IMG/VR virus record: IMGVR_UViG_3300017760_000041
Location: 1-31,686 of that record
Length of the DNA: 31,686 bases
DNA from: a virus
Reading direction: 5' to 3' (one strand)
Below, in pieces: positions 24,854 through 31,066 of the stretch (position 1 is the first letter of the stretch; the number at the start of each line of letters is the position of its first letter). The notes under the pieces were generated by a model that searched no databases, was not told the origin of the DNA, and saw only the letters and a program-made list of their open reading frames with translations. Made by a program: the position numbers and the translations under genes.

Positions 24854-26355
24854 ACTTTCCTTTTACTTGTTTTTCTTGTTTTAAATACATCAAAATCTCT
24901 ATGAGCTATTGTTGGAGTAGATTTAGTTTTACCTGCTAATATAGTTCTACCTTCTCCAGCTCCCATCATAAGATATTGTAATGCATCATGTACGTGAGAG
25001 TATCTATTCTTTAAAGGTTTCTCATCATATCTATCTCCAGATACTTGTAGTCTTCTATAATGATAACCACCATTAAAACCTTTTTTAAGATTAATACATT
25101 TTCTATCCATTAAGAATCCTGGCTTACCATCTAGTAATCTAGATAGAGCTGCATCAACAGCTTCTATTCTAAGAGCTACATCATTAGATGGTGCAGGTAA
25201 TGCATTGAGTCCTTGTTGCCTCATAATTTGAAATGGAGTTCTTTCATCTGTTTGTGATCTAAAATCTCCAGCAGGATCTCCATAGATATGTATTTCATAT
25301 CCTTTATAATTTTTAGCAATCTCACTTCTAAGTAATTCAGAAAATCTAATTACACCCATATCAAAACATACAAGCTCATTTATTAAATGCCATCTACCTG
25401 TAACTAATCTTTGACCAAAGACTGCTGCAGGAGTTAATCCAAAGTCAACTCCAATGTAGATAGGTTGCAATGGACTTAATTGTAATTCTTCTTTTGCACT
25501 ATGTAGTTCTTCTTTAAAGTTTGGATATACAGGTTTACCTTCTTCTATAGATCCAAGCTTGTTTAAAACATAAACATCTATCCAACCTTTTGTTTTACCT
25601 CTAATAATATTAGAATAATATTTTTCTGTTAGATTAGATTTGTTTTCTGCTTTATCACTAGGATCATAACTCTTAATAGAACCATCTACTCTTTTTTCTT
25701 CAAGAGCTGGTGGTTGTGTATAGAAGCTCCAGTTATCTGGTTTGACTAACATCAAAGCTTCATCACGAGATATATGATCTGGTACTGGTACATCTCCAGA
25801 CATTATCGCCCACCAATGATCTTCTTCTGGAGCATTAGTATCTGCTATGACTCCATACCAAGAAGCTCCTCCTTCTCTCATACTAGGAAATCTTCCTACC
25901 CTCATTGTACAAGCATCTATAATTGATTTAGGTATTTCTCTAGCTTCATTAACCCAAACACCTGTAAGCTCTAGAGATAATAGTTTCTTAACATCTTCTG
26001 GTCTATCAAGAGCTAAGAATATAATTTCTATATCTAAATCATTCTTAACTATTCTATGGGTATAAGGAACACTCCAGGCGAAGTTTCCCCAGACATCTTC
26101 TGGAAACCAATCTAACCAAGTTTTAATTGTTGTTGTTCTTAGCTGTGGATTAGTGTTTCTTATTACTGCCCATCTAGATTTACGAATGCCTTGTTCATTC
26201 TTTTTTTGTAATAATGCTCGTCTAAATAATTCAATACAACACGATACCGATTTACCACTACCTACTGGACCTCTTATTCCTCTAAAGAAGTCATTAGACT
26301 TCATAAAGGTTTTTATAGTTTCACCATCTGGTTTGTATTTAAAATTAATCGACAT
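24826..26355 (-). CDS. terL: Terminase large subunit
   Basis: A 509-residue DNA-packaging motor with ATPase and nuclease domains. Walker A is GPVGSGKS (29-36), Walker B is TGVWVNEARE (131-140, catalytic Glu138), and a motif III-like phrase is VIADTNAPEEDHW (169-181). The RNase H-like nuclease has Asp304 (YIGVDFGLTPAA), Asp360 (IYGDPAGDFRSQ) and Asp457 (SHVHDALQYLMMG). All key residues are present. It uses the ATP-driven motor to fill the head through the portal. The start overlaps the 62-residue gene by 11 bases; the usual partner (small terminase) lies further upstream, separated by several tiny genes. Confidence 0.95.
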   Translation of the reverse strand: MSINFKYKPDGETIKTFMKSNDFFRGIRGPVGSGKSVSCCIELFRRALLQKKNEQGIRKSRWAVIRNTNPQLRTTTIKTWLDWFPEDVWGNFAWSVPYTHRIVKNDLDIEIIFLALDRPEDVKKLLSLELTGVWVNEAREIPKSIIDACTMRVGRFPSMREGGASWYGVIADTNAPEEDHWWAIMSGDVPVPDHISRDEALMLVKPDNWSFYTQPPALEEKRVDGSIKSYDPSDKAENKSNLTEKYYSNIIRGKTKGWIDVYVLNKLGSIEEGKPVYPNFKEELHSAKEELQLSPLQPIYIGVDFGLTPAAVFGQRLVTGRWHLINELVCFDMGVIRFSELLRSEIAKNYKGYEIHIYGDPAGDFRSQTDERTPFQIMRQQGLNALPAPSNDVALRIEAVDAALSRLLDGKPGFLMDRKCINLKKGFNGGYHYRRLQVSGDRYDEKPLKNRYSHVHDALQYLMMGAGEGRTILAGKTKSTPTIAHRDFDVFKTRKTSKRKVWDLFKRNG

Positions 26356-26533
26356 TAGTTCCTACATTTGCAGATAGAAGCTTGTATATAGTTTCTTCAC
26401 CAAAAGCTTCTACTAATTTATCTGCTTCATAATCAGTAATCATATGTGTAGGATAATGTTTAAGATGAGTTTGTTTAACTATTACTCTTAGTCTTCTTCT
26501 ATCTTTTAAACTTAAATTATTGAGGAACGACAT
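26345..26533 (-). CDS. Hypothetical small basic protein
   Basis: Sixty-two residues, basic at the N-terminus (LKDRRRLRVIVKQTHLKHYP), then a helical acidic segment (DYEADKLVEAFGEETIYKLLS). No family recognised. AAGGAAGA lies before the ATG. It overlaps the HNH gene by 22 bases and the large terminase by 11. The segment SLKDRRRLRVIVKQTH is reminiscent of small helix-turn-helix-like phage proteins, but I do not assign a role. Confidence 0.5.
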   Translation of the reverse strand: MSFLNNLSLKDRRRLRVIVKQTHLKHYPTHMITDYEADKLVEAFGEETIYKLLSANVGTNVD

Positions 26534-26799
26534 TCTTCTTCCTTAATTCTTTGTAATACTATTTCAAGGATTTCTTTTTCTGTGCCATACTTTTCTTCAA
26601 AAGCTCTTTTAGACATATGTATTGAAAACTTTCCTTGGTGGTGATCTGGGCATAGAGGGATCACCTCAAAGTGTGAAGTTCTTCTTCCTATACCAGTACC
26701 TTTAGGTCTTATATGGTGTAAGGCAGCAGGTCTTTCGCAAACGAAACAACCTAACTGAGCTACCTTATCCATATGTTTTTTTTCTGCTTTTGTTGCCAC
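26512..26799 (-). CDS. HNH nuclease, Ref/DUF968-like
   Basis: A 95-residue protein with CFVCERPAALHHI (Cys18, Cys21, His28-29), RR at 39-40, then VIPLCPDHHQG (Cys50, His53, His54) and IHMSKRAFEEKYG. This matches the compact zinc-binding HNH fold of the phage P1 Ref (RecA-dependent nuclease) and DUF968 group. Such nucleases nick or cut DNA, and in tailed phages HNH proteins near the terminase often support packaging. No separate terminase fusion is seen. The gene starts where the tiny MPYGKG gene ends. Confidence 0.75.
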   Translation of the reverse strand: MATKAEKKHMDKVAQLGCFVCERPAALHHIRPKGTGIGRRTSHFEVIPLCPDHHQGKFSIHMSKRAFEEKYGTEKEILEIVLQRIKEEECRSSII

Positions 26800-26924
26800 T
26801 ACTTTTTTTTCTTAGCAGCCATTATCTTTTTCTTTAATGCAGCTGGTAAGTTTTTTTGTTTACCTTTTAAGCTACTGCTAGGTCTTCCTCGTTTTGAACC
26901 ATAGGTTCCTTTTCCATAAGGCAT
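26799..26924 (-). CDS. Tiny basic protein MPYGKG (41 aa)
   Basis: A 41-residue, Lys/Arg/Ser-rich protein. It begins MPYGKGTYGSKRGRPSSS and ends KIMAAKKKK. AGGAGC lies at ribosome-site distance, and the stop overlaps the next start. It overlaps the preceding gene by 58 bases. The MPYGKGTYGSKRGRP opening recurs in tiny basic proteins of marine phages. It may bind DNA; no function is known. Confidence 0.6.
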   Translation of the reverse strand: MPYGKGTYGSKRGRPSSSLKGKQKNLPAALKKKIMAAKKKK

Positions 26925-27079
26925 GATTTTTGCTCCTCTGTTATTTCTTCATAAGTTGATCTACAACCATCTGGTGTTGCTGCTGATGCCATCTGTATAG
27001 CTTGTATATCATTATCTGCAGTATATACAATCTCTCTTTTGAAAGAATCATCTTTCCATATATTAACTTTGTAATGCAT
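26867..27079 (-). CDS. Small acidic hypothetical protein
   Basis: Seventy residues starting MHYKVNIWKDDSFKRE, beta strand then helix (VYTADNDIQAIQMASAATPDG), with an acidic end. I chose the ATG at 27079 because AAAGGAG stands just before it; an extended frame to 27136 lacks such a site. A late-type octamer copy (27130-27137) is 51 bases upstream of the start. Unknown function. The end overlaps the tiny basic gene. Confidence 0.55.
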   Translation of the reverse strand: MHYKVNIWKDDSFKREIVYTADNDIQAIQMASAATPDGCRSTYEEITEEQKSCLMEKEPMVQNEEDLAVA

Positions 27080-27129
27080 ATTTCTCCTTTGATTAAAGAA
27101 GAACCTTATATTTAGAAAAATATTTTTTA

Positions 27130-27143
27130 AACGCACTTAGACT
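27130..27143 (-). promoter_or_regulatory. GTCTAAGTGCGTT element
   Basis: On the minus strand an AAGTGCGTT octamer variant, preceded by the less T-rich GTCTAA, 51 bases ahead of the gene starting at 27079. It lies in the gap after the 46-residue gene and is one of the weaker copies of the recurring element. Confidence 0.3.
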
Positions 27144-27159
27144 TAAAAAAAAATAATAT

Positions 27160-27300
27160 CTATTTGCCCTGCGAATTGTATTTCTTCCACGAACGCTTTT
27201 TGCTCTTGTTCATTGAAGACTTCTTTGGTCTTCTACCTATGCTAGTCTTCTTAGGTATACGTTCATGTATAACTATATCCTTAAACTTTTGCTTTGCCAT
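27160..27300 (-). CDS. Tiny basic protein (46 aa)
   Basis: A 46-residue protein starting MAKQKFKDIVIHERIPKK, with RRPKKSSMNKSKKRSW and an ending KKYNSQGK. Seventeen Lys/Arg make it strongly positive. The segment RPK.SSMNKSKKR.WKKY...G is shared by tiny proteins I know from marine phages. No good ribosome site is seen before the ATG. Its place next to the small terminase gene suggests a DNA-linked role, unproven. Confidence 0.55.
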   Translation of the reverse strand: MAKQKFKDIVIHERIPKKTSIGRRPKKSSMNKSKKRSWKKYNSQGK

Positions 27301-27417
27301 AATGTACTATTTTGAACCCTGTTGTCTGTGACATACGCCTCGTCAGCTAAAGCTGGTGAGTTTTGCCCCCACCCTCCGACTCTGCGAGTCTTGACTGTGT
27401 GGGTGCATACCAACGCC
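27301..27417. other. GC-rich structured spacer beside small terminase
   Basis: 117 noncoding bases with about 50% GC, against roughly 25-35% for most of the window. It contains a 9-base-pair stem with two G-T pairs, CTCGTCAGC 27339-27347 with GCTGGTGAG 27352-27360, followed by TTTT on the plus strand. A second perfect 5-base-pair stem, GACTC 27378-27382 with GAGTC 27386-27390, is nested inside CACCC 27370-27374 with GGGTG 27401-27405. It could be a regulatory leader, a processing site or part of a packaging signal. Confidence 0.5.
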
Positions 27418-27792
27418 TCACGATAGGTCTATATTAATTTTAATATCGCCCTGTATATTGTGAGAGATACGATCTGGTGCTTTTAATCCCACTCGATCTA
27501 GTATATCTCTGGACGCTTCCAGTTGTACATACTCTGATCTCGCCCCTGTTGAAAGCTCAATCAGTCGTTTACTCGCACTTACTGCACCAAGTCCAAGAGT
27601 TTGTGCCACTCTCTGTTGCATATACTGTTGTACCTTTGGTAAACGTAGTGTGCGAGAAGCACTTACTCTACCTGCCTCTTTACTGCCTTTTGTTGAATAT
27701 CCTGCCTTTTCGGCAGCTTCCTTTATACTACAACCACTTGCTACGATAGTATCAACGAGTTGTCTTTGCTTGTCTGTTAAGTCATCTTTCAT
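27418..27792 (-). CDS. terS: Terminase small subunit
   Basis: A 124-residue protein of Terminase_2-type layout. LTDKQRQLVDTIVASGCSIKEAAEKAGYS (about 5-33) is the DNA-binding helix-turn-helix start of small terminases, followed by GRVSASRTLRLPKVQQYMQQRVAQTLGLGAV and a helical oligomerisation part with SEYVQLEASRDILDRVGLKAPDR, typical of the family. It recognises the phage DNA and feeds it to the large subunit. Its GC (about 37-50% by 60-base lines) is well above the rest of the window. It is the first late gene; TTGACA on the minus strand (27845-27840) upstream could be a -35 box, but no good -10 follows. Confidence 0.8.
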   Translation of the reverse strand: MKDDLTDKQRQLVDTIVASGCSIKEAAEKAGYSTKGSKEAGRVSASRTLRLPKVQQYMQQRVAQTLGLGAVSASKRLIELSTGARSEYVQLEASRDILDRVGLKAPDRISHNIQGDIKINIDLS

Positions 27793-28155
27793 ATCTATTT
27801 ATTCTACCCTTAAAAGTACGTAGATTTAAATTTATCTGCTGTCAAGCAAAATAACAACACTTTAGTTGTTCGTGAAACTCACAATACTAAATGTAGTGGA
27901 GTCGCCAGTGGGCGACACTCTCCACCCCATACGCAATCACAAAAGATGAGATTGCTATGGGTCCCCCCACACACACGTGATTACGCTTAGACTAACAAGG
28001 AATCCCCTCTACCTATCAACAGGACTGATTGTCCACAGGGGACAATGCAGTCGCAGGTGTAAACCCCTGCCATGCTGTTGACAGGTGAGTACTCCCCTTG
28101 TTGTCTGAACAGCGTTCACGCTGATGTGGACGTTAGTCTTAACCAAGGAGGTATT
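27793..28155. other. Divergent intergenic region, GC-rich hairpin cluster
   Basis: This 363-base gap holds no gene. It separates the minus-strand late block from the plus-strand early-type block and should hold promoters for both. A minus-strand TTGACA (27845-27840) points at the small terminase. From about 27890 the GC content rises to 50-55%, and the plus strand carries stem after stem: GTGGAG/CTCCAC with TCGCC/GGCGA (27896-27925); CCCATA and GCAATC with GATTGC and TATGGG (27926-27961); CTG and ATTGTCC with GGACAAT and CAG (28025-28050); GCAGG/CCTGC (28053-28070); and two competing ones at 28074-28123. This could be a noncoding RNA, a packaging or replication site, or a structured leader. 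Confidence 0.7.
27926..27961 (+). other. 12-base-pair hairpin in divergent region
   Basis: CCCATA 27926-27931 and GCAATC 27933-27938 pair with GATTGC 27950-27955 and TATGGG 27956-27961, with one unpaired C and an 11-base loop. There is no U-run after it (GTCCCCCC follows), so it is not a terminator. It is the most stable element of the cluster. Confidence 0.6.
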
Positions 28156-28332
28156 ATGGACTATGTAAAATACTATGAGTTGATAGTTGATGACTCTAAT
28201 AAGATGAGAGTTAATGAGCTATATAGCTTAAAAGAAGAAGCTGTTGTTAAAGGTGATCAAGATAAGATTACTGAGATAAACAGCGAGTTAAATACATTAA
28301 CCAAAGGAGGTATATATGACACAAGTAAGTGA
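28156..28332 (+). CDS. Small hypothetical early protein
   Basis: Fifty-eight residues, acidic, helical (MRVNELYSLKEEAVVKGDQDKITEINSELNTL), starting MDYVKYYELIVDDSNK. I chose the ATG at 28156 because AAGGAGG lies at ideal distance. It overlaps the next gene by 17 bases. It heads the plus-strand block right after the structured region. Unrecognised; small acidic helical proteins at such sites are often host-takeover or inhibitor proteins, but nothing specific supports it here. Confidence 0.6.
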   Translation: MDYVKYYELIVDDSNKMRVNELYSLKEEAVVKGDQDKITEINSELNTLTKGGIYDTSK

Positions 28333-28819
28333 AGTACAATCTGCTGACTATTCAGATAACAGGTTAGAATCTATGCATGATGTATTAGATTCTGTTGATG
28401 TGAGAGCAGGTGTTAAAGCATTATTCAATAATGTAATTACACCATTTGCTGAACACAAAGACTGGACTATGTTAGCTGAATGGAATGCTAATAGTATCAT
28501 TGGTTGTTTCACAAGACATCTAGAACAATGCGTTGCTAGTTCTGATAAGACAAGAGATCTTATGCAGAATGCATTGAGAGAAGATGTTGGTAATGAAATA
28601 TCTATGCTAAATGTAGATAAGCTTATATTTAGACGTGATGCACAAGAGTTAAACATTAAACGTGCAGAGATGATAGTTAATGAATTACATCTAGCTTATG
28701 AAGTTGCATTTGGTAAGAAGTTTGTACCAAAAGCTAAAGCTTCAGCTAAAGATGTAACTAAACAAGCACAGATGAAAGAGTATAATCTAGCTAGATTAAA
28801 AGATGCTATGAAGAAGTAA
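28316..28819 (+). CDS. Hypothetical early protein
   Basis: A 167-residue, mostly helical protein without membrane segments. It starts MTQVSEVQSADYSDNR after AAAGGAGG, which also lies in the end of the previous gene. Centre: VKALFNNVITPFAEHKDWTMLAEWNANSIIGCFTRHLEQC. C-terminus: basic (VPKAKASAKDVTKQAQMKEYN). It ends 12 bases before a strong terminator, so these two genes form a short unit. No family is recognised; position and expression signals suggest an early function. Confidence 0.65.
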   Translation: MTQVSEVQSADYSDNRLESMHDVLDSVDVRAGVKALFNNVITPFAEHKDWTMLAEWNANSIIGCFTRHLEQCVASSDKTRDLMQNALREDVGNEISMLNVDKLIFRRDAQELNIKRAEMIVNELHLAYEVAFGKKFVPKAKASAKDVTKQAQMKEYNLARLKDAMKK

Positions 28820-28831
28820 TCTGTAAGAAAT

Positions 28832-28864
28832 CCAGCGATCTTAATTGGTCGCTGGGTTTTTTTT
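28832..28864 (+). terminator. Rho-independent terminator
   Basis: CCAGCGATC 28832-28840 pairs with GGTCGCTGG 28847-28855 (one G-T wobble, 6-base loop TTAATT), followed by GTTTTTTTT. It ends the two-gene unit 28156-28819. Confidence 0.93.
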
Positions 28865-28884
28865 ATCGTTAAAGCCAAAGTCGG

Positions 28885-28918
28885 TTCGGCGTTGAAACTC
28901 ACTGGCGTTGCTGCCGAA
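28885..28918 (+). other. Leader inverted repeat before ParB-like gene
   Basis: TTCGGC 28885-28890 and GCCGAA 28913-28918 form a 6-base-pair dyad with a 22-base loop, ending 27 bases before the ParB-like start and ahead of its AAAGGAGGA site. It may be an operator or RNA stem in the leader of that gene; the ParB-like protein itself could be its ligand, which is speculation. Confidence 0.35.
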
Positions 28919-28944
28919 ATCCATAACCTAAAAGGAGGAATACA

Positions 28945-29685
28945 ATGGATAAAAACAAAGTGTATAAAACAAAAGAATACAGTCTATTTAAATACTTAAA
29001 AGGTAATAGAGCTGTTAATGAGCTTCATGTAAGAAGATTAGTTGAAGCTATTAAAGAGAAAGATCTACAAGTACCAATTATTGTAGATGATAAAATGAAT
29101 GTTGTTGAAGGACAACACAGATTGGAAGCATACAAAATAGTAGGACTACCAATATGTTATATCATGAAAGACAATATAGGTCTTGAAGATGTACGTAAGT
29201 TAAATTCGGTAGCTCGTAAGTGGACATTGACAGAATATCTTATGTCATATGTTAAGCTTGGAAACCATGATTATGAGTTATTAGAATGGTTTCATAGAAC
29301 TTATGAGTTTGGATTATCTGAATGTATAGCCATGTTAAATGACAAAGGTTATACAGCAAGTAAAGAAATCAAAGAGTTTAAAGAAGGTAAGTTTGTTATC
29401 AAGGATCTTGAACAAGGTAAGACTTGGGCAAGAAGTGTTAACAAAGTTGGCGAATACTTTCAATACTACAAGAAAAGATCTTTCGTGTTAGCATTAGTAG
29501 TTGCTATGAAAGATCCTAAGTTTAAGTGGAAAACATTTGAAACTAAGCTTAAGAATTTTTCTAGTAAGTTGAAAAATCAAGGTAGTCGTAATGACTTTAT
29601 AGTTAATATAGAAAGACTATACAATCATATGACACCTGCAGATAAACGAATAAGATTGGAGTTGTATGACTACACAAGAAACTAA
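28945..29685 (+). CDS. ParB-like nuclease-domain protein
   Basis: A 246-residue protein with a ParB/sulfiredoxin-fold domain in the first about 85 residues: NRAVNELHVRRLVEAIKEKDLQVPIIVDDKMNVVEGQHRLEAYK, including the GQHR box (56-59) that binds CTP or phosphate in such proteins. The rest is helical and basic (KDPKFKWKTFETKLKNFSSKLK). Phage ParB-like proteins can act in DNA binding, nicking or host interference; partition is unlikely without a ParA. AAAGGAGGA gives a good ribosome site. The stop lies 10 bases before the next start, with AAAGGAGG serving that one. Confidence 0.8.
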   Translation: MDKNKVYKTKEYSLFKYLKGNRAVNELHVRRLVEAIKEKDLQVPIIVDDKMNVVEGQHRLEAYKIVGLPICYIMKDNIGLEDVRKLNSVARKWTLTEYLMSYVKLGNHDYELLEWFHRTYEFGLSECIAMLNDKGYTASKEIKEFKEGKFVIKDLEQGKTWARSVNKVGEYFQYYKKRSFVLALVVAMKDPKFKWKTFETKLKNFSSKLKNQGSRNDFIVNIERLYNHMTPADKRIRLELYDYTRN

Positions 29686-29695
29686 AGGAGGTTAT

Positions 29696-29881
29696 ATGTT
29701 AAATAAAATACAAAATTGGTTAATGAATGTTGCTGCCAAATGGATTTGGTTTGCAATCATGTTGCCAATTAGAATCGTTCTAGGTATGTGTTTTGCTATT
29801 GCAAAGTATATGCCAAAGACTGTTCAACTACCATACAAGGTAGTTAAAAGAGATCAAGAAGAAAGGAGATGGTTTAATTAA
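29696..29881 (+). CDS. Small membrane protein
   Basis: Sixty-one residues with a central hydrophobic segment (WIWFAIMLPIRIVLGMCFAIAKYM, about 17-40) that can form one transmembrane helix, and a basic end (YKVVKRDQEERRWFN). I chose the ATG at 29696 because AAAGGAGG lies just before it. Possibly an early membrane-acting protein. No family seen. Confidence 0.6.
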   Translation: MLNKIQNWLMNVAAKWIWFAIMLPIRIVLGMCFAIAKYMPKTVQLPYKVVKRDQEERRWFN

Positions 29882-29882
29882 T

Positions 29883-30053
29883 ATGACATTTATTATGTTG
29901 GTTATAATTGCAGTAATCATAGGCTATGGTATTGTACTTGCTAAAGAGAACATTGAATATGTAGAATCTATTAATCGTATGATTAGAGAAGAAAGAGAAT
30001 ACATTCAAATGGAAAGGAAGCAAAGATGGGAAGATACAAACAAGAAATCCTAG
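29883..30053 (+). CDS. Small membrane-anchored protein (56 aa)
   Basis: A short gene with a 56-residue product: MTFIMLVIIAVIIGYGIVLA, a strong N-terminal membrane segment, then a charged helix (NIEYVESINRMIREEREYIQMERKQRW). AAAGGAG is about 16 bases before the ATG, a little far. It overlaps the following gene by 28 bases. Its start follows the previous stop by one base. The N-terminal anchor plus charged tail is a common early-phage design; no role assigned. Confidence 0.5.
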   Translation: MTFIMLVIIAVIIGYGIVLAKENIEYVESINRMIREEREYIQMERKQRWEDTNKKS

Positions 30054-30229
30054 ATCAATTAGCACAAGCTGAGTTTGATTATGCAGAATGTAAAATAGAT
30101 AAGCAGGAATTTTTAGCTAAAATAACTGCTTGTGGTGTATCATTACCACAAGATATACAGGAGCATATGGATAATGCCGAAGAAGCAAGATACGAATACA
30201 AAGTATCTAAGCATGAAGATAAATTCTGA
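30026..30229 (+). CDS. Hypothetical small protein
   Basis: Sixty-seven residues, acidic and helical (MGRYKQEILDQLAQAEFDYAECKIDKQEFLAKI), with AAAGGAAG near the ATG. No family recognised. It overlaps both neighbours and ends inside the next start region (17 bases). Confidence 0.55.
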   Translation: MGRYKQEILDQLAQAEFDYAECKIDKQEFLAKITACGVSLPQDIQEHMDNAEEARYEYKVSKHEDKF

Positions 30230-30392
30230 AGAAATATTTATATTAAAAAAAGTATTGAAGCAGTATTTATTAGAACAAGAATGTTTAGCTTATAAAGATA
30301 CTCGTACAATAGATGCTTATCCTATTTACGAAAGATTAAAACATATCATTGCTTTGTATGAATTAAAGAATCCTAGCGATCTAGGTAAGTAG
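30213..30392 (+). CDS. Hypothetical small protein
   Basis: Fifty-nine residues starting MKINSEEIFILKKVLKQY, helical and charged. The ATG at 30213 overlaps the previous stop by 17 bases and has only a weak ribosome site (GTATCTAAGC). A longer frame to 30132 would overlap more. The gene ends before the spacer with a terminator. No function assigned. Confidence 0.45.
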   Translation: MKINSEEIFILKKVLKQYLLEQECLAYKDTRTIDAYPIYERLKHIIALYELKNPSDLGK

Positions 30393-30457
30393 CGTCTTAC
30401 CTCTCCCTCGCAGTTAGCAGGTTGCGTTGCACCTGTATGGGTAAAAGCAACGCACAA

Positions 30458-30485
30458 AGCTCTCCTATGAAAAGAGAGCTGTTTT
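30458..30485 (+). terminator. Short rho-independent terminator
   Basis: AGCTCTC 30458-30464 pairs with GAGAGCT 30474-30480 (9-base loop), followed by GTTTT. It ends the unit running from the ParB-like gene. Just upstream lie CAGGT/ACCTG (a small dyad) and an AACGCACA octamer (30449-30456). The T-run is short, so readthrough is likely. Confidence 0.7.
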
Positions 30486-30522
30486 AAGAAAGAAAGAAAT
30501 ATAATCCGAAAGAGGTATATAT

Positions 30523-30732
30523 ATGCTTGGCGTTATCAAACAAAAATCAAAAGATCTACGCACAAATTTAAAACAAGTATTGCCGAAATTTATGAAGTTT
30601 TGGAAGTACTTATTTATTGCAGTAATATCAGGACTTATATGGAGTTTGTACTTCATAGGTGCTGCTGCCGATATTTGTGAACACTATCTGAAATTTATAA
30701 AACAAGAACTGAAAGGAAAGAAAGATGTATAA
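30523..30732 (+). CDS. Small membrane protein
   Basis: Sixty-nine residues with a basic amphipathic start (MLGVIKQKSKDLRTNLKQVLPK) and one transmembrane segment (about 30-48: LFIAVISGLIWSLYFIGAA), ending in charged KFIKQELKGKKDV. GAAAGAGG precedes the ATG. It carries an octamer copy at 30557-30564 in its coding sequence. Role unknown. Confidence 0.55.
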   Translation: MLGVIKQKSKDLRTNLKQVLPKFMKFWKYLFIAVISGLIWSLYFIGAAADICEHYLKFIKQELKGKKDV

Positions 30733-31066
30733 TGTAATATTATGGAAAGATAATGGTAATGAAGATTTCCATGTTTTTGAAACTAAACCTACGTTTCAAG
30801 ATTTATATAAATTAATAAATTGTAGCACAATTGAAATAACACAGGGCTATGATCAAAATGTTTCTAACAAAACATTTGATATGTACCTAGATGAAGAAGG
30901 TAAGTTTAATTCAAATAATACTACAAACAAAAGAGCTACTAACGCTTGGTATGCATGGCAGTTAAGAACTGGTCATCAATCAATGCCAGGAGATAGTATT
31001 GTAGGAAATGTAGCAATAATTAGAAAGGTAAAAAATGCAAGTAAACAAAATACTAAAGCTGCTTAA
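30725..31066 (+). CDS. DUF3846-like protein
   Basis: A 113-residue protein with DLYKLINCSTIEITQGYDQ, then FDMYLDEEGKFNSNNTTNKRATNAW and a closing GDSIVGNVAIIRKV. This resembles the DUF3846 pattern of phage and plasmid proteins (beginning with a viE..  region, then YVDEEGKL...N..AT and D.IVG.V.V). Function is unknown, with hints of antirestriction linkage in some relatives. AAAGGAAAG lies before the ATG. It overlaps the next gene by 32 bases. Confidence 0.6.
   Translation: MYNVILWKDNGNEDFHVFETKPTFQDLYKLINCSTIEITQGYDQNVSNKTFDMYLDEEGKFNSNNTTNKRATNAWYAWQLRTGHQSMPGDSIVGNVAIIRKVKNASKQNTKAA

Noticed and set aside
27315-27345. GGTTCAAAA on the minus strand resembling a tRNA T-loop
   Set aside because: Flanking bases do not pair to form a T-stem and no anticodon arm is present.
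28078-28083. Plus-strand TTGACA as a -35 box for the early block
   Set aside because: No -10-like hexamer at 16-18 bases; the bases belong to the hairpin described for 28074-28113.
28348-28902. Minus-strand frames opposite the 167-residue gene and its terminator
   Set aside because: They cross the terminator or the conserved plus gene, and no minus transcription signal is present.
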